A DNA stretch of 64,000 nucleotides from REEB85 sp018971455 (GTDB lineage Bacteria > Pseudomonadota > Alphaproteobacteria > Acetobacterales > Acetobacteraceae). The notes under the pieces are model-generated. The model did no database searches. It had not been told where the DNA came from and saw nothing but the letters and a program-made list of their open reading frames with translations. The translations under genes were made by a program, and so were the position numbers. The stretch is taken from the NCBI GenBank assembly GCA_028871195.1, contig JAGWNT010000002.1, positions 1 through 64,000 of the forward strand. Direction: 5' to 3'. This document shows positions 34,467-42,990 of this stretch, piece by piece; position 1 is the stretch's first letter, and each line of letters opens with the position of its first letter.

Positions 34467-35363
34467 ATGAACGATGACCAGACCAGGCGCCCGGCCTACG
34501 ACCGCACCACCCAGGATGTCGGCAATATCGTCGAGCTCGGCCACCTCAACGTGCGCGTGCCCGACCAGCGCCTGGCCACCTTGTTCTACGTCACCGGCCT
34601 GGGCCTGACGCGCGACCCGTACCTGATGACCGGGGTCGAGAACATGTGGATCAACGCCGGCACTGGCCAGTTCCATTTGCCGAGCGGTCCGGCGCAGGTG
34701 CTGCGCGGCACCACCGGCCTCGTGCTGCCGGACCGCGCCGCGCTGCTGCGGCGGCTGAGCGGGGTGCGCGGCCGGTTGCAGGGCACGCATTTCGCCTTCC
34801 GCGAGGCCGCGGACTGCGTCGAGGTCACCTGCCCCTGGGGCAACCGGCTGCGCTGCCACGCACCCGACGCCGCGCACTTCGGCCGCATCACGCTCGGGAT
34901 GCCCTATATCGAGATCGCCGTGGGCGAAGGAACGAGCGAGGGAATCGTGCGGTTCTACAAAGAGATTCTCGCCACCCCCGCCAGCGCGGGCAGCGACGCC
35001 CAGGGCCGCTTCGCGCAGGTGCCGGTGGGCCTCGGCGAATCCCTCCTCTTCCGCGAGACCGCGGCGAGCCTTGCCGCCTATGACGGCCACCATATCCAGA
35101 TCGCGCTGGCCGATTTCTCGGGTCCCCATGGGCGGCTCGCAGCCCGCGGACTGATCAGCGAGGAGAGCAACGAGAGCCAGTATCGCTTCGAGACCATCGT
35201 CGATCCCGCCGGCGGCGCCGTGCTCGCCACCATCGAGCACGAGGTTCGCAGCATGCGCCACCCGATGTATGCGCGCCCGCTGGTCAATCGCGACCCCGAC
35301 ATCACCAACAACCGCTATGCCCCCGGCCGCGAGGCCTGGGCGCCGGCGATGCCGCCGGAATGA
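34467..35363 (+). CDS. VOC-superfamily (extradiol-dioxygenase-like) protein
   Basis: A 298-aa protein with two betaalphabetabetabeta modules of the vicinal-oxygen-chelate fold. Candidate metal ligands are the His in VELGHLNVRV, the His in AYDGHHIQIAL and the Glu in ATIEHEVRS. Members include extradiol dioxygenases, glyoxalases and isomerases. The GHLNVRVPDQRLATLFYVTGLG start is typical. It is 21 bp after the crotonase gene, has a GAGGAG ribosome-binding site, and its stop overlaps the next VOC gene. A role in ring cleavage is possible but not demonstrated. Confidence 0.72.
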   Translation: MNDDQTRRPAYDRTTQDVGNIVELGHLNVRVPDQRLATLFYVTGLGLTRDPYLMTGVENMWINAGTGQFHLPSGPAQVLRGTTGLVLPDRAALLRRLSGVRGRLQGTHFAFREAADCVEVTCPWGNRLRCHAPDAAHFGRITLGMPYIEIAVGEGTSEGIVRFYKEILATPASAGSDAQGRFAQVPVGLGESLLFRETAASLAAYDGHHIQIALADFSGPHGRLAARGLISEESNESQYRFETIVDPAGGAVLATIEHEVRSMRHPMYARPLVNRDPDITNNRYAPGREAWAPAMPPE

Positions 35364-36193
35364 CCCTGCCCGCCGCGATTCTCGACCATGTCGCCGTCAA
35401 TGTCGGCACCGCGATGGACGCGGCGGCCGAGACCTGGACCCGCCTCGGCTTCACCCTCACGCCGCGAGGCCGGCACAGCCTGGGCTCGATCAATCATCTC
35501 GCCGTCTTTGCCACCGACTATCTCGAACTGATCGGCGTGCCGGACAGGCACGGCGCGCGGGCCGATCTGCTCGACTGGCCGGCCGGCCTGAACGGGCTGG
35601 TATTCGCAACCGATGACGCCGACGCGCTGCACCGGCGTTTGGGCCGGGAAGGCGTTCCGAGCCTGGCGCCGGGCGGCTTCTCGCGCCCGGTCGACATCGA
35701 CGGCCAGGCCCATGAAGCCCGGTTCCGTACCCTGCGCCTGCCGCCCGAAACGACGCCGGCGGGGCGCATCTATTTCTGTCAGCATTTCACCCGGCATCTC
35801 GTGTGGCGCGATGCATGGCGGCACCACCCCAATGGCACCACCGGCATCGCCGCGGTGCTGATCGGCGCCGACCGGCCGGACCGGCTCGGCGACCTGTTCG
35901 CCCGCCTGTTCGGGCATCGCGCGGTGCACCCGATCGCGCAGGGCATGCGCATCACCGCCGGGCTCATCCAGATCGATGTCGTCCACCCGCAGGCCCTGGC
36001 CGCGCGCTTCGGGCAGGCGGCCCCCGGCGGCGATGACCGGCACGAATACATGGCCGCCCTGGTCCTGCGCACCGCCTCCCTGGCGCAGACCAGCGCCCGC
36101 CTCGCGGGCCTGGCGACGCACCCCGATGCCGCGCGGGCCGTGGTTCCGGCCGGGGCCGCCTGCGGTGTGACGCTGGAATTCCGCGAAGCCTGA
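35360..36193 (+). CDS. VOC-family (glyoxalase-like) protein
   Basis: A 277-aa protein, translationally coupled to the preceding gene through ATGA at 35360. Its first half starts LDHVAVNVGTAMDAAAETW and continues through the NHLAVFATDYLELIGVPD strand, typical of glyoxalase-like VOC proteins, with the second module beginning near residue 140 (GIAAVLIGADRP). The function is unknown; VOC pairs often act on the same or sequential CoA or ring-cleavage intermediates. It ends just before the convergent ridA-like gene (4 bp). Confidence 0.7.
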   Translation: MTLPAAILDHVAVNVGTAMDAAAETWTRLGFTLTPRGRHSLGSINHLAVFATDYLELIGVPDRHGARADLLDWPAGLNGLVFATDDADALHRRLGREGVPSLAPGGFSRPVDIDGQAHEARFRTLRLPPETTPAGRIYFCQHFTRHLVWRDAWRHHPNGTTGIAAVLIGADRPDRLGDLFARLFGHRAVHPIAQGMRITAGLIQIDVVHPQALAARFGQAAPGGDDRHEYMAALVLRTASLAQTSARLAGLATHPDAARAVVPAGAACGVTLEFREA

Positions 36194-36197
36194 CGCG

Positions 36198-36590
36198 CTA
36201 CGCGGGCAGGATGGCGACCGCCTCGATCTCGACGCAGGCTTCGCGTTCGACCAGAGCGGAGACGCCGATCACCGCCATCGCCGGGAAATTGCGGCCCATC
36301 ACGTCGCGCCAGGCGGCGCCCAGCGCGGCGCCGCTCGCCCGGTAGGCCTCGATGTCGGTGACATACCAGACCAGCCGCGCGATATGCTCCGGGCCCGCCT
36401 TCGCCTCGGCCAGAATGGCCAGGATGTTGCGCAGCGCCTGCGCGGTCTGCGCCACCAGCCCATCGGCGAAGCGGCCCTGCGCATCCCAGCCGATCTGCCC
36501 GCTCACGAGCACGAAGGTGCCGGTGCCCATCATCGCGTTCGCATAGCCCTTCGGCCGCGGCCATGACGGCGGCTGTAACACGGTCAGCAT
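36198..36590 (-). CDS. RidA-family (YjgF/YER057c/UK114) protein
   Basis: A 130-aa protein with the RidA fold. It has the YANAMMGTGTFVLVSGQIGW start, the AQALRNILAILAEAKAGPEHI helix and a VIGVSALVEREACVEIEAVA ending. The family-typical catalytic Arg (the S-R-x-x segment near the C-terminus) is replaced by VEREACVEIE; the Glu near the end of that strand matches the conserved one. RidA proteins hydrolyse enamines/imines, releasing ammonia. Its start is two bases after the MarR stop in the SDR-MarR-ridA operon, next to an aminobenzoyl-CoA-type monooxygenase. Removal of the amino group after ring reduction is the natural inference. Confidence 0.82.
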   Translation of the reverse strand: MLTVLQPPSWPRPKGYANAMMGTGTFVLVSGQIGWDAQGRFADGLVAQTAQALRNILAILAEAKAGPEHIARLVWYVTDIEAYRASGAALGAAWRDVMGRNFPAMAVIGVSALVEREACVEIEAVAILPA

Positions 36591-36592
36591 GC

Positions 36593-37144
36593 TCACTCCC
36601 CGGCCCTCACCTTGCGCTCCTCGGTGGCAGCGTGGACGGACTGCTTCACCCTTCCCAGCAGGCTCATGAGCTGCGCCACCTCCGCCTCGCCCAGGCCGGC
36701 GAACAGGTTCGAAATCCACTCCGCGTGCTCGACCGCCATGTCGGCAAAGGAGCGATGGCCGGCCTCGGTCAGTCTCACCATGGCCGCGCGCCGGTCCGTG
36801 GGATGCGGGATGCGCTGCAACAGCCCGAGCTCGGCGAGTTTCTCGACCAGCCCGGTGATATTGCCGTTCGACACCATCATGCGCCGCGACAGCTCGCCCA
36901 GGGTCATTCCCTCCGGCATTTTCTCGAGCTGCGCCATCAGGTCGAAGCGCGGCAGCGTGACGTCGAAACACGCGCGCAGCCGGGTGCGGATTTCCCCTTC
37001 GATCAGCGTCGTGCAGGTCAGCAGGCGCAGCCACAGCCGCAGCTCGTCCTGGTGGTCATGCGGGCGCTCCTGCGCGCGGGTCTCGGCATCGAGCACCACC
37101 GTTTCGCGGCCCGGGATTTCGCGGTCCGGCGCGTTCTCGCCCAT
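36593..37144 (-). CDS. MarR-family transcriptional regulator
   Basis: A 183-aa winged-helix regulator. The N-terminal helix reads DELRLWLRLLTCTTLIEGEI, the recognition helix region is LGELSRRMMVSNGNITGLVE and the wing is RIPHPTDRRAAMVRLTEAG. MarR proteins bind near-palindromic DNA as dimers and often respond to aromatic acids or aryl-CoA thioesters. The start ATG at 37144 overlaps the SDR stop by one base. It is the only regulator in the window and lies between the two catabolic blocks, making it the candidate for the five operator-like sites at 18388, 18501, 25868, 37954 and 41992. Confidence 0.9.
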   Translation of the reverse strand: MGENAPDREIPGRETVVLDAETRAQERPHDHQDELRLWLRLLTCTTLIEGEIRTRLRACFDVTLPRFDLMAQLEKMPEGMTLGELSRRMMVSNGNITGLVEKLAELGLLQRIPHPTDRRAAMVRLTEAGHRSFADMAVEHAEWISNLFAGLGEAEVAQLMSLLGRVKQSVHAATEERKVRAGE

Positions 37145-37905
37145 CACATCACCTCGCCGCCGGCGACGGCGATTGCCTGGCCGGTCATCGCGCCCGAATC
37201 GGGCCCGCACAGAAACAGCACGGCGGCGGCCACTTCCTCGGGTGCCACTAGCCGCCTCTGCGGGTTGGCGGCGGCAAAGCTCGCGCGCACCTCCGCTGCG
37301 GTCCGTCCGGTGCGTTGCGCCACCTTGGCCATGCTCTGCATCAACAGCTCCGTCTCCGTATAGCCGGGGCAGACGGCATTCACCGTCACGCCGCTGCGCG
37401 CCGTCTCCCGCGCCAGGGCCCGGGTCAGTCCGATGACACCGTGCTTGGCCGCGACATAGGCCGCGACATAGGGGTAGCCGGTCAAGCCCGCGGTCGAGGC
37501 GATGTTGATCACGCGCCCGACGTCGCGCGCCAACATTCCGGGCAGCACGGCCTGTGTCACGGTGAAGGTTGCGGTCAGGTTGAGGGCGATCATACGGTCC
37601 CATATCGACCGTGTGGTGCGCGCAAAGGGCGCGCTCTCGGCGGCCCCGGCGCCGTTGACCAGGATGGCAAGCGCGCCGAGCCGGGCTTCCGCGGCGGCGA
37701 TGGCGGAGGCCACCGCCGCCTCGTCGGTCACGTCCGCCTCGACCTGGAAGGCCGCGTCGCCGGCGGCGACAATGGCGCCCAGCCTGGCGGTGTTGCGGCC
37801 CAGCACCGTCACGGCAACCCCGGCCCGGCTCAGGCCGCGGGCGATCGCCGCCCCGATCCCGCCGCTGCCACCGGTCACCAGCGCATGGCGCGCGCCCATC
37901 TCCAT
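37144..37905 (-). CDS. Short-chain dehydrogenase (3-hydroxyacyl-CoA dehydrogenase-like)
   Basis: A 253-aa classical SDR: TGGSGGIG cofactor motif at residues 11-18, NGAG in LVNGAGAAE, catalytic Ser in INIASTAGL, Tyr and Lys in YVAAYVAAKHGVIG, then the CPG motif (AVCPGYTET). Its closest general type is 3-hydroxybutyrate/3-hydroxyacyl-CoA dehydrogenase. It heads the SDR-MarR-ridA operon, divergent from the monooxygenase/reductase, and probably oxidises a 3-hydroxyacyl-CoA formed after ring opening. The start at 37905 has GGGAGGCGG upstream. Confidence 0.85.
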   Translation of the reverse strand: MEMGARHALVTGGSGGIGAAIARGLSRAGVAVTVLGRNTARLGAIVAAGDAAFQVEADVTDEAAVASAIAAAEARLGALAILVNGAGAAESAPFARTTRSIWDRMIALNLTATFTVTQAVLPGMLARDVGRVINIASTAGLTGYPYVAAYVAAKHGVIGLTRALARETARSGVTVNAVCPGYTETELLMQSMAKVAQRTGRTAAEVRASFAAANPQRRLVAPEEVAAAVLFLCGPDSGAMTGQAIAVAGGEVM

Positions 37906-37938
37906 TCCGCCTCCCGCCCAGCACCGCTCAACACGGTC

Positions 37939-37968
37939 TTGCAATCGATAATTGTTGAAGCCTAAAGT
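37939..37968 (+). promoter_or_regulatory. Promoter with operator-like copy 4 (37954-37967)
   Basis: The recurring motif GTTGAAGCCTAAAG at 37954-37967 overlaps a plausible sigma-70 promoter for the monooxygenase/reductase gene: TTGCAA at 37939-37944, an 18-base spacer, and TAAAGT at 37963-37968. The same site also lies 49 bp upstream of the divergent SDR-MarR-ridA operon, so the regulator could control its own synthesis. Binding in this position would block RNA polymerase. Confidence 0.55.
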
Positions 37969-38010
37969 ATTTTCAGCGGCGAGGCCATAGCCGCGTTTGG
38001 AGCACCGGCG

Positions 38011-40338
38011 ATGCGGATTGTCATTCTCGGCGGCGGGCCCGCGGGCCTCTATTTCTCCATCCTGATGAAGAAGGCCCGGCCGCAGGCCGACATCGTGGTG
38101 CACGAGCGAAACCGCCCCGACGACACGTTCGGCTTCGGCGTGGTGTTCTCCGACGCGACGCTGGATACGTTCGAGAAATACGATGTCGAAAGCTACCGGG
38201 CGATCACCGAGAACTTCGCCTACTGGGACGATATCGAAATCCGCTTCAAGGGCACCACCCACCGCGTCGGCGGCAACGGCTTCTGCGGCTGCGCGCGGCG
38301 CACGCTGCTGATGCTTCTCCAGCAGCGCGCCCGGGCGCTGGGCGTGGTGCTGCACTTCCAGTCCGAGATCAAGGGCGTCGCCGACTTCGCCGATGCCGAC
38401 CTGATTGTCGCCGCGGACGGCATCAATTCCGTCATCCGCGAGCAGTTCCGCGAGCATTTCGCGCCGGAGGTGGATCTGCGGCCCAACCGCTTCGCCTGGA
38501 TGGGCTCGACCCGCCCGCTCGACGCCTTCACCTTCTCCTTCCGTGAGACCCCGCACGGCGTCTTCATCGCCCATGCCTACCAGTATGCGCCGGACGCCTC
38601 GACCTGGGTGATGGAGACCGATGCCGAAACCTTCACCCGCGCCGGGCTCGCCGGCATGTCCGAGGCCGAGACGGCGGCGTTTCTCGAAGGCGTGTTCGCC
38701 GAAGATCTTGCCGGCCACAAGCTGATCGCCAACCGCTCGTTGTGGCGGCAATTCCCGATGATCCGCAACGCCCGCAGCACGATGGACAATGTGGTGCTGC
38801 TGGGTGACGCCAAATCCACCGCGCATTTCTCCATCGGATCGGGCACCAAGCTCGCCATGGAGGATGCCATCGCCCTGTTCGAAGCGTTCCGCGCCGAGGG
38901 CGCGGTGGCGCCCGCCCTGGCCCGTTTCGAGGCCGATCGGCGCGAGGATGTCGAGCGCATCCAGCATGCCGCCGACGTGTCGCTCGTCTGGTTCGAGCAT
39001 GTGCGCCGTTTCTGGGACATGCACCCCACGCAATTCGCCTTCGGGCTGATGACGCGCTCGCGTTCGATCACCTACGACAACCTCAAGCTGCGGGCGCCGG
39101 ATTTCGTCGCCCGCAGCGACGCGCTGTTCGCCGATGGCGTGCGCGGCGCCGGCCTTTCCGCACGGTCCGCGCCGCCGATGTTCCAGCCCTTCGCGCTGCG
39201 CGAGCTGACGATCGCCAACCGCGTCGTCGTCTCGCCCATGTGCATGTATTCGGCCGATCACGGCCTGCCGGGCGACTGGCATCTGGTGCACTACGCCAGC
39301 CGCGCCATGGGGGGTGCGGGGCTGATGTTCACCGAAATGACCTGCGTGACCGAGGATGCCCGCATCACCCCGGGCTGTGCCGGCCTCTACACCGACGCGC
39401 AGGAGGCCGCCTGGGCGCGCATCGTCGCTTTCGTGCATGCCCAGAGCGGCACGAAATTCGCCCTCCAGCTCGGACATGCCGGGCGCAAGGGGGCGACGAA
39501 ACTGATGTGGGAGGGCATGGATCGCCCGCTCGACAGCGGCGCCTGGCGCCTGCTCGCCCCGTCGGCCCTGCCGTATTATCCGGACAGCCAGGTTCCCCAT
39601 GAAATGACCCGCGCCGACATGGACCGGGTGCGCGACGATTTCGTCGCCGCCACGCGCCGCGGCCTGCGCGCGGGCTTCGACATGCTGGAGCTGCATTGCG
39701 CCCATGGCTACCTGCTGGCCAGCTTCATCTCGCCGCTGACCAACCATCGCGAGGATGAGTATGGCGGCAGCCTGGAGAATCGCCTGCGCTTCCCGCTCGA
39801 GGTCTTTGCCGCGATGCGCGCGGCCTGGCCGAGCGGGCGCCCCATGTCGGTGCGCATTTCGGCGACCGACTGGGCCGAGGGGGGCAATACCGGCGAGGAC
39901 GCGGTCGAGATCGCCCGCGCCTTCCGCGCCGAGGGCTGCGACCTGATCGACGTCTCGACCGGCCAGACCTCGCCCGAATCCAGCCCGGTTTACGGGCGCA
40001 TGTTCCAGACCCCGTTCAGCGACCAGATCCGCAACGATGGCGGCATGGCGACGATGTGCGTCGGCAACATCACCACCGCCGATCAGGTCAACACCATCCT
40101 CGCCGCCGGGCGCGCCGACCTCGTCGCACTCGCCAGGCCGCATCTGGCCGATCCGTACTTCACCCTGCATGCCGCCGCCCAGTACGGCGTCAGCCTCGAT
40201 CGTATGGCGGTGCAGTACGAGCCCGGCATCGCGCAATCGCTGCGCGTCGCCGCCACGGCGCAGACCGAGATTGCCGATCTGCGCGCCCGCACCCGGCCGA
40301 AGACGCACAACCCGGCGCTGCTGCGCGCGGCGGAGTAG
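38011..40338 (+). CDS. Two-domain 2-aminobenzoyl-CoA (or salicylyl-CoA) monooxygenase/reductase
   Basis: A 775-aa fusion. Residues 1-380 form an FAD hydroxylase (GGGPAG at residues 7-12; VVLLGDAKSTAHFSIGSGT for the second FAD motif); residues 390-770 form an old-yellow-enzyme reductase (FALRELTIANRVVVSPMCMY, HYASRAMGGAGLMFTEMTCV, HCAHGYLLASFISPLTNHRE). This order is that of 2-aminobenzoyl-CoA monooxygenase/reductase, which hydroxylates and then reduces the ring of 2-aminobenzoyl-CoA, and of the annotated salicylyl-CoA 5-hydroxylase/oxidoreductases. The adjacent anthranilate-type CoA ligase, RidA and SDR favour the amino substrate. It converges with the ligase gene (15 bp apart). Confidence 0.88.
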   Translation: MRIVILGGGPAGLYFSILMKKARPQADIVVHERNRPDDTFGFGVVFSDATLDTFEKYDVESYRAITENFAYWDDIEIRFKGTTHRVGGNGFCGCARRTLLMLLQQRARALGVVLHFQSEIKGVADFADADLIVAADGINSVIREQFREHFAPEVDLRPNRFAWMGSTRPLDAFTFSFRETPHGVFIAHAYQYAPDASTWVMETDAETFTRAGLAGMSEAETAAFLEGVFAEDLAGHKLIANRSLWRQFPMIRNARSTMDNVVLLGDAKSTAHFSIGSGTKLAMEDAIALFEAFRAEGAVAPALARFEADRREDVERIQHAADVSLVWFEHVRRFWDMHPTQFAFGLMTRSRSITYDNLKLRAPDFVARSDALFADGVRGAGLSARSAPPMFQPFALRELTIANRVVVSPMCMYSADHGLPGDWHLVHYASRAMGGAGLMFTEMTCVTEDARITPGCAGLYTDAQEAAWARIVAFVHAQSGTKFALQLGHAGRKGATKLMWEGMDRPLDSGAWRLLAPSALPYYPDSQVPHEMTRADMDRVRDDFVAATRRGLRAGFDMLELHCAHGYLLASFISPLTNHREDEYGGSLENRLRFPLEVFAAMRAAWPSGRPMSVRISATDWAEGGNTGEDAVEIARAFRAEGCDLIDVSTGQTSPESSPVYGRMFQTPFSDQIRNDGGMATMCVGNITTADQVNTILAAGRADLVALARPHLADPYFTLHAAAQYGVSLDRMAVQYEPGIAQSLRVAATAQTEIADLRARTRPKTHNPALLRAAE

Positions 40339-40353
40339 CCGCAGCAAAACAGG

Positions 40354-41961
40354 CTACTGGCGAAGGCGGAAGCGTTGGAGCTTTCCGGTGTTGGTCTTCG
40401 GCAGTTCGCTGCAATAGGCGATCGCGCGCGGGTATTTGTAGGGCGCGATGGCCGCCTTGACGAAGTTCTGCAAGGCCTCCGTCATCGCGGCATCGCCCTC
40501 GTGGCCCGGGCGCAGCACGACGAAGGCCTTCACCACCGCGCCGCGGTCATCATCCGCCACCCCGATCACCGCACATTCCTGCACCGCCTCGTGCAACAGC
40601 AGGGCGGCTTCCACCTCGGGCCCGGCAATGTTGTAGCCCGAGGAGATGATCATGTCGTCGCTGCGGGCCTGGTACCAGAAATACCCGTCGGCATCGCGCA
40701 GGAAGGTATCGCCCGTGATGTTCCAGCCATCCTGCACGTAATTCGCCTGCCGCGGATCGGCGAGGTAGCGGCAGCCGGTCGGCCCGCGCACGGCGAGCCG
40801 GCCGATCGTGCCGTCCGGCACGTCCCGGCCGGTCTCGTCGACGACGCGCGCCTCGTAGCCCGGCACCGGCTTGCCGGTGGCACCTGTGCGGATCTCGTCG
40901 GGCACGGTGGCGATGAAAATATGCAGCAGCTCGGTCGAGCCGATGCCGTCCATCAGCTTGATGCCGGTGGCGGCGAGCCAGGCATCGAAGGTGGCGCGCG
41001 GCAGGTGCTCGCCGGCCGAAACGCAGGCGCGCAGGCTGGAGAGATCGCTTCCCGCCATCTTGGCCAGCATGGCGCGATAGGCGGTCGGCGCGGTGAAGCA
41101 GATGCTCGGGCGGAAGCGCGGAATGGCGGCGAGAAGGTCGTCGGGCCCGGCGCGCTCGAGCAGCACGGTGGCGGCGCCGACATGCAGCGGAAAAAGCACC
41201 AGCCCGCCCAGCCCGAAGGTGAAGGCCAGGGGCGGCGAGCCGATGAAGCAATCATCCGGCCGCGGCCGCAGGATATTGCCGCCATAGGCATCGCACACGG
41301 CCAGCAGATCGCGATGGAAATGCATCGTGCCCTTGGGCTGGCCGGTGGTGCCCGAGGTGAACCCGATCAGGCAGACCTCGTCGGCGGCGGTGTCATGCGC
41401 GGCGAACTCAGCCGGCGCCTCGGCGCACAGCGCCTCCAGCCCGTCCGCCGCGGAGCTGTTGAAATAGACGATCCGCTGCAATGTCGGCGCCAGCGGCCGC
41501 GCCGCCTCCAGGTCTTCGGCCAGCCGCGCGTCGCACAGGGCCAGCGCGATGCGCGCCTTCTCGATCGGATAGCTCAACTCCCCGGCGCGCAGCATCGGCA
41601 TGGTGGCAACGACGATGCCGCCCGCCTTCAGCACGGCGAGGTAGCAGGCCACCATCATCGGGTTGTTGGCCGATCGCAGCAGCACCCGATGGCCCGGCCG
41701 CATGCCCAGCCGGCCCACGAGCACGTGGCAGATGCGGTTCACCTGCGCATGCAGCTCCGCGTAGCTCCAGCGCAGCGTGGGCGAGATCAGGCAGGGTGCG
41801 GCGCCATGCCCCTCGGCCACCCAGCGGTCGAGGAAGGCGCTGACGCAGTTCAGCCGCGCCGGGTACTGCAATTCCGGGCGGGTGAAGATCAGGTCCGGCC
41901 ATTCCGCGCGGGGCGGCAGGTTCTGCTCGGCAAAACTGTCTCGGGTGACTGAGGCGCTCAT
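40354..41961 (-). CDS. 2-aminobenzoate/benzoate-type CoA ligase
   Basis: A 535-aa AMP-forming aryl-CoA ligase. The start AEQNLPPRAEWPDLIFTRPE is typical of 2-aminobenzoate-CoA ligases. The nucleotide motif is IGFTSGTTGQPKGT, followed by LMDGIGSTELLHIF, WNITGDTF, ARSDDMIISSGYNIAGPEVE and the C-terminal lysine in KTNTGKLQRF. It would form 2-aminobenzoyl-CoA, the substrate of the adjacent monooxygenase/reductase, from anthranilate, ATP and CoA; benzoate or salicylate are alternatives. The start at 41961 is 31 bp from the nearest end of operator copy 5. Confidence 0.86.
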   Translation of the reverse strand: MSASVTRDSFAEQNLPPRAEWPDLIFTRPELQYPARLNCVSAFLDRWVAEGHGAAPCLISPTLRWSYAELHAQVNRICHVLVGRLGMRPGHRVLLRSANNPMMVACYLAVLKAGGIVVATMPMLRAGELSYPIEKARIALALCDARLAEDLEAARPLAPTLQRIVYFNSSAADGLEALCAEAPAEFAAHDTAADEVCLIGFTSGTTGQPKGTMHFHRDLLAVCDAYGGNILRPRPDDCFIGSPPLAFTFGLGGLVLFPLHVGAATVLLERAGPDDLLAAIPRFRPSICFTAPTAYRAMLAKMAGSDLSSLRACVSAGEHLPRATFDAWLAATGIKLMDGIGSTELLHIFIATVPDEIRTGATGKPVPGYEARVVDETGRDVPDGTIGRLAVRGPTGCRYLADPRQANYVQDGWNITGDTFLRDADGYFWYQARSDDMIISSGYNIAGPEVEAALLLHEAVQECAVIGVADDDRGAVVKAFVVLRPGHEGDAAMTEALQNFVKAAIAPYKYPRAIAYCSELPKTNTGKLQRFRLRQ

Positions 41962-41988
41962 CCGTCCGCCTTCCGCGATGATCGCATG

Positions 41989-42026
41989 ATACTTCAAGCC
42001 TAAAGTATCTCCCTTCCCCTGGTCAA
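41989..42026 (-). promoter_or_regulatory. Operator-like copy 5 with promoter elements
   Basis: The best palindrome of the set: GATACTT and AAGTATC arms flank an 8-base centre, and the core CTTCAAGCCTAAAG occupies 41992-42005. On the minus strand TTGACC lies at 42026-42021, so the site would overlap the -10 region of the ligase promoter. It also lies 95 bp upstream of the divergent hydroxyacid dehydrogenase/CoA-transferase operon and may serve both. Confidence 0.6.
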
Positions 42027-42099
42027 CGTCGCCGGCCGGTCGCATTGACGCCCCCAGGGCCGCCGACAAGAATGCAAGCCATGGACCTCCCCCCTCGTC

Positions 42100-42990
42100 A
42101 TGCCGGGTGAGAAGCGGCCGCTTCTGGGCTTTCTCGGCGCCGGCATCATGGGCAGCGCCATGGTGCTGCGGCTGCGTGAGCGCGGCTGGCCGGTCCGTGT
42201 ATGGAACCGCGATCGCAGCCGCCTGGCCCCGCTCGCCACGGCCGGCGCCGATATCTCCCCCGCCTGCCCGCGCGCGGTGGTGGCGGCGAGTGACATCGTG
42301 CTGATCTGCGTGCGCGACGCGGCGGCCGTCGAGGCCTGCGTGTTCGGCACGGACGGGCTGGCCGGCGGCAAGGCCGCGCTAGTGATCGACCACTCCACCA
42401 TCCCGCCCGCCGCCGCGCGTGACATCGCCGCCCGGCTGCACCGGCACAATGGCAGTGCCTGGATCGACGCGCCGGTCTCGGGCGGCCCGGCGGCGGCGCG
42501 CGAAGGCCGGCTCACCATCATGGCCGGCGGCGGCGCGGCCGACCTCGCCCGCGCGGCGCCGGTCCTCGCCGATCTCGCGGCCAATCTCACCCATATGGGC
42601 GCCACGGGCGCCGGCCAGACGGCCAAGATGATCAACCAGGTGCTGGTCGGTACCGGCTTCGTGCTGATGGCCGAGGCGCTGCGCCTGGCCGAGGCAAGCG
42701 GCATCGACGCGGCACGCCTGCCCGACTGTCTCGCCGGCGGCCTGGCCGACAGCGCCCTGCTGCAACGCATCTACCGCCAGATGCAGCAGCGCGCCTTCGA
42801 GCCGCCGGCGAGCCGCGCCGAGGTGCTTCTGAAAGACCTCGCCGCGGCCAGCGATTTCGCACGCGGGCTGGACCTTGCGTTGCCGATGCTCGAGCTTGCC
42901 GCCCGCCGCTATGGCGACCACGTCGCCGCCGGTCACGGCCAGCAGGACAGCGCCGCGATTCTGCGCCTCTATGAACGGAACCCGTCATGA
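42100..42990 (+). CDS. Beta-hydroxyacid dehydrogenase (HIBADH-family NAD(P) oxidoreductase)
   Basis: A 296-aa member of the 3-hydroxyisobutyrate/6-phosphogluconate dehydrogenase-like family. It has the GFLGAGIMGSAM cofactor motif at the N-terminus, the DAPVSGGPAAAREGRLTIMA substrate segment, and the catalytic Lys in GQTAKMINQVLVGTG. It oxidises a beta-hydroxyacid or reduces the corresponding semialdehyde. The stop overlaps the CoA-transferase start (ATGA). Its exact substrate is unknown; it sits in the operator-controlled catabolic block. Confidence 0.85.
   Translation: MPGEKRPLLGFLGAGIMGSAMVLRLRERGWPVRVWNRDRSRLAPLATAGADISPACPRAVVAASDIVLICVRDAAAVEACVFGTDGLAGGKAALVIDHSTIPPAAARDIAARLHRHNGSAWIDAPVSGGPAAAREGRLTIMAGGGAADLARAAPVLADLAANLTHMGATGAGQTAKMINQVLVGTGFVLMAEALRLAEASGIDAARLPDCLAGGLADSALLQRIYRQMQQRAFEPPASRAEVLLKDLAAASDFARGLDLALPMLELAARRYGDHVAAGHGQQDSAAILRLYERNPS

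Noticed and set aside
37144..40347. A 1,067-codon minus-strand open frame over the monooxygenase/reductase
   Set aside because: Only its last 253 codons (the SDR) are real. The rest is the antisense of the well-supported monooxygenase/reductase gene.
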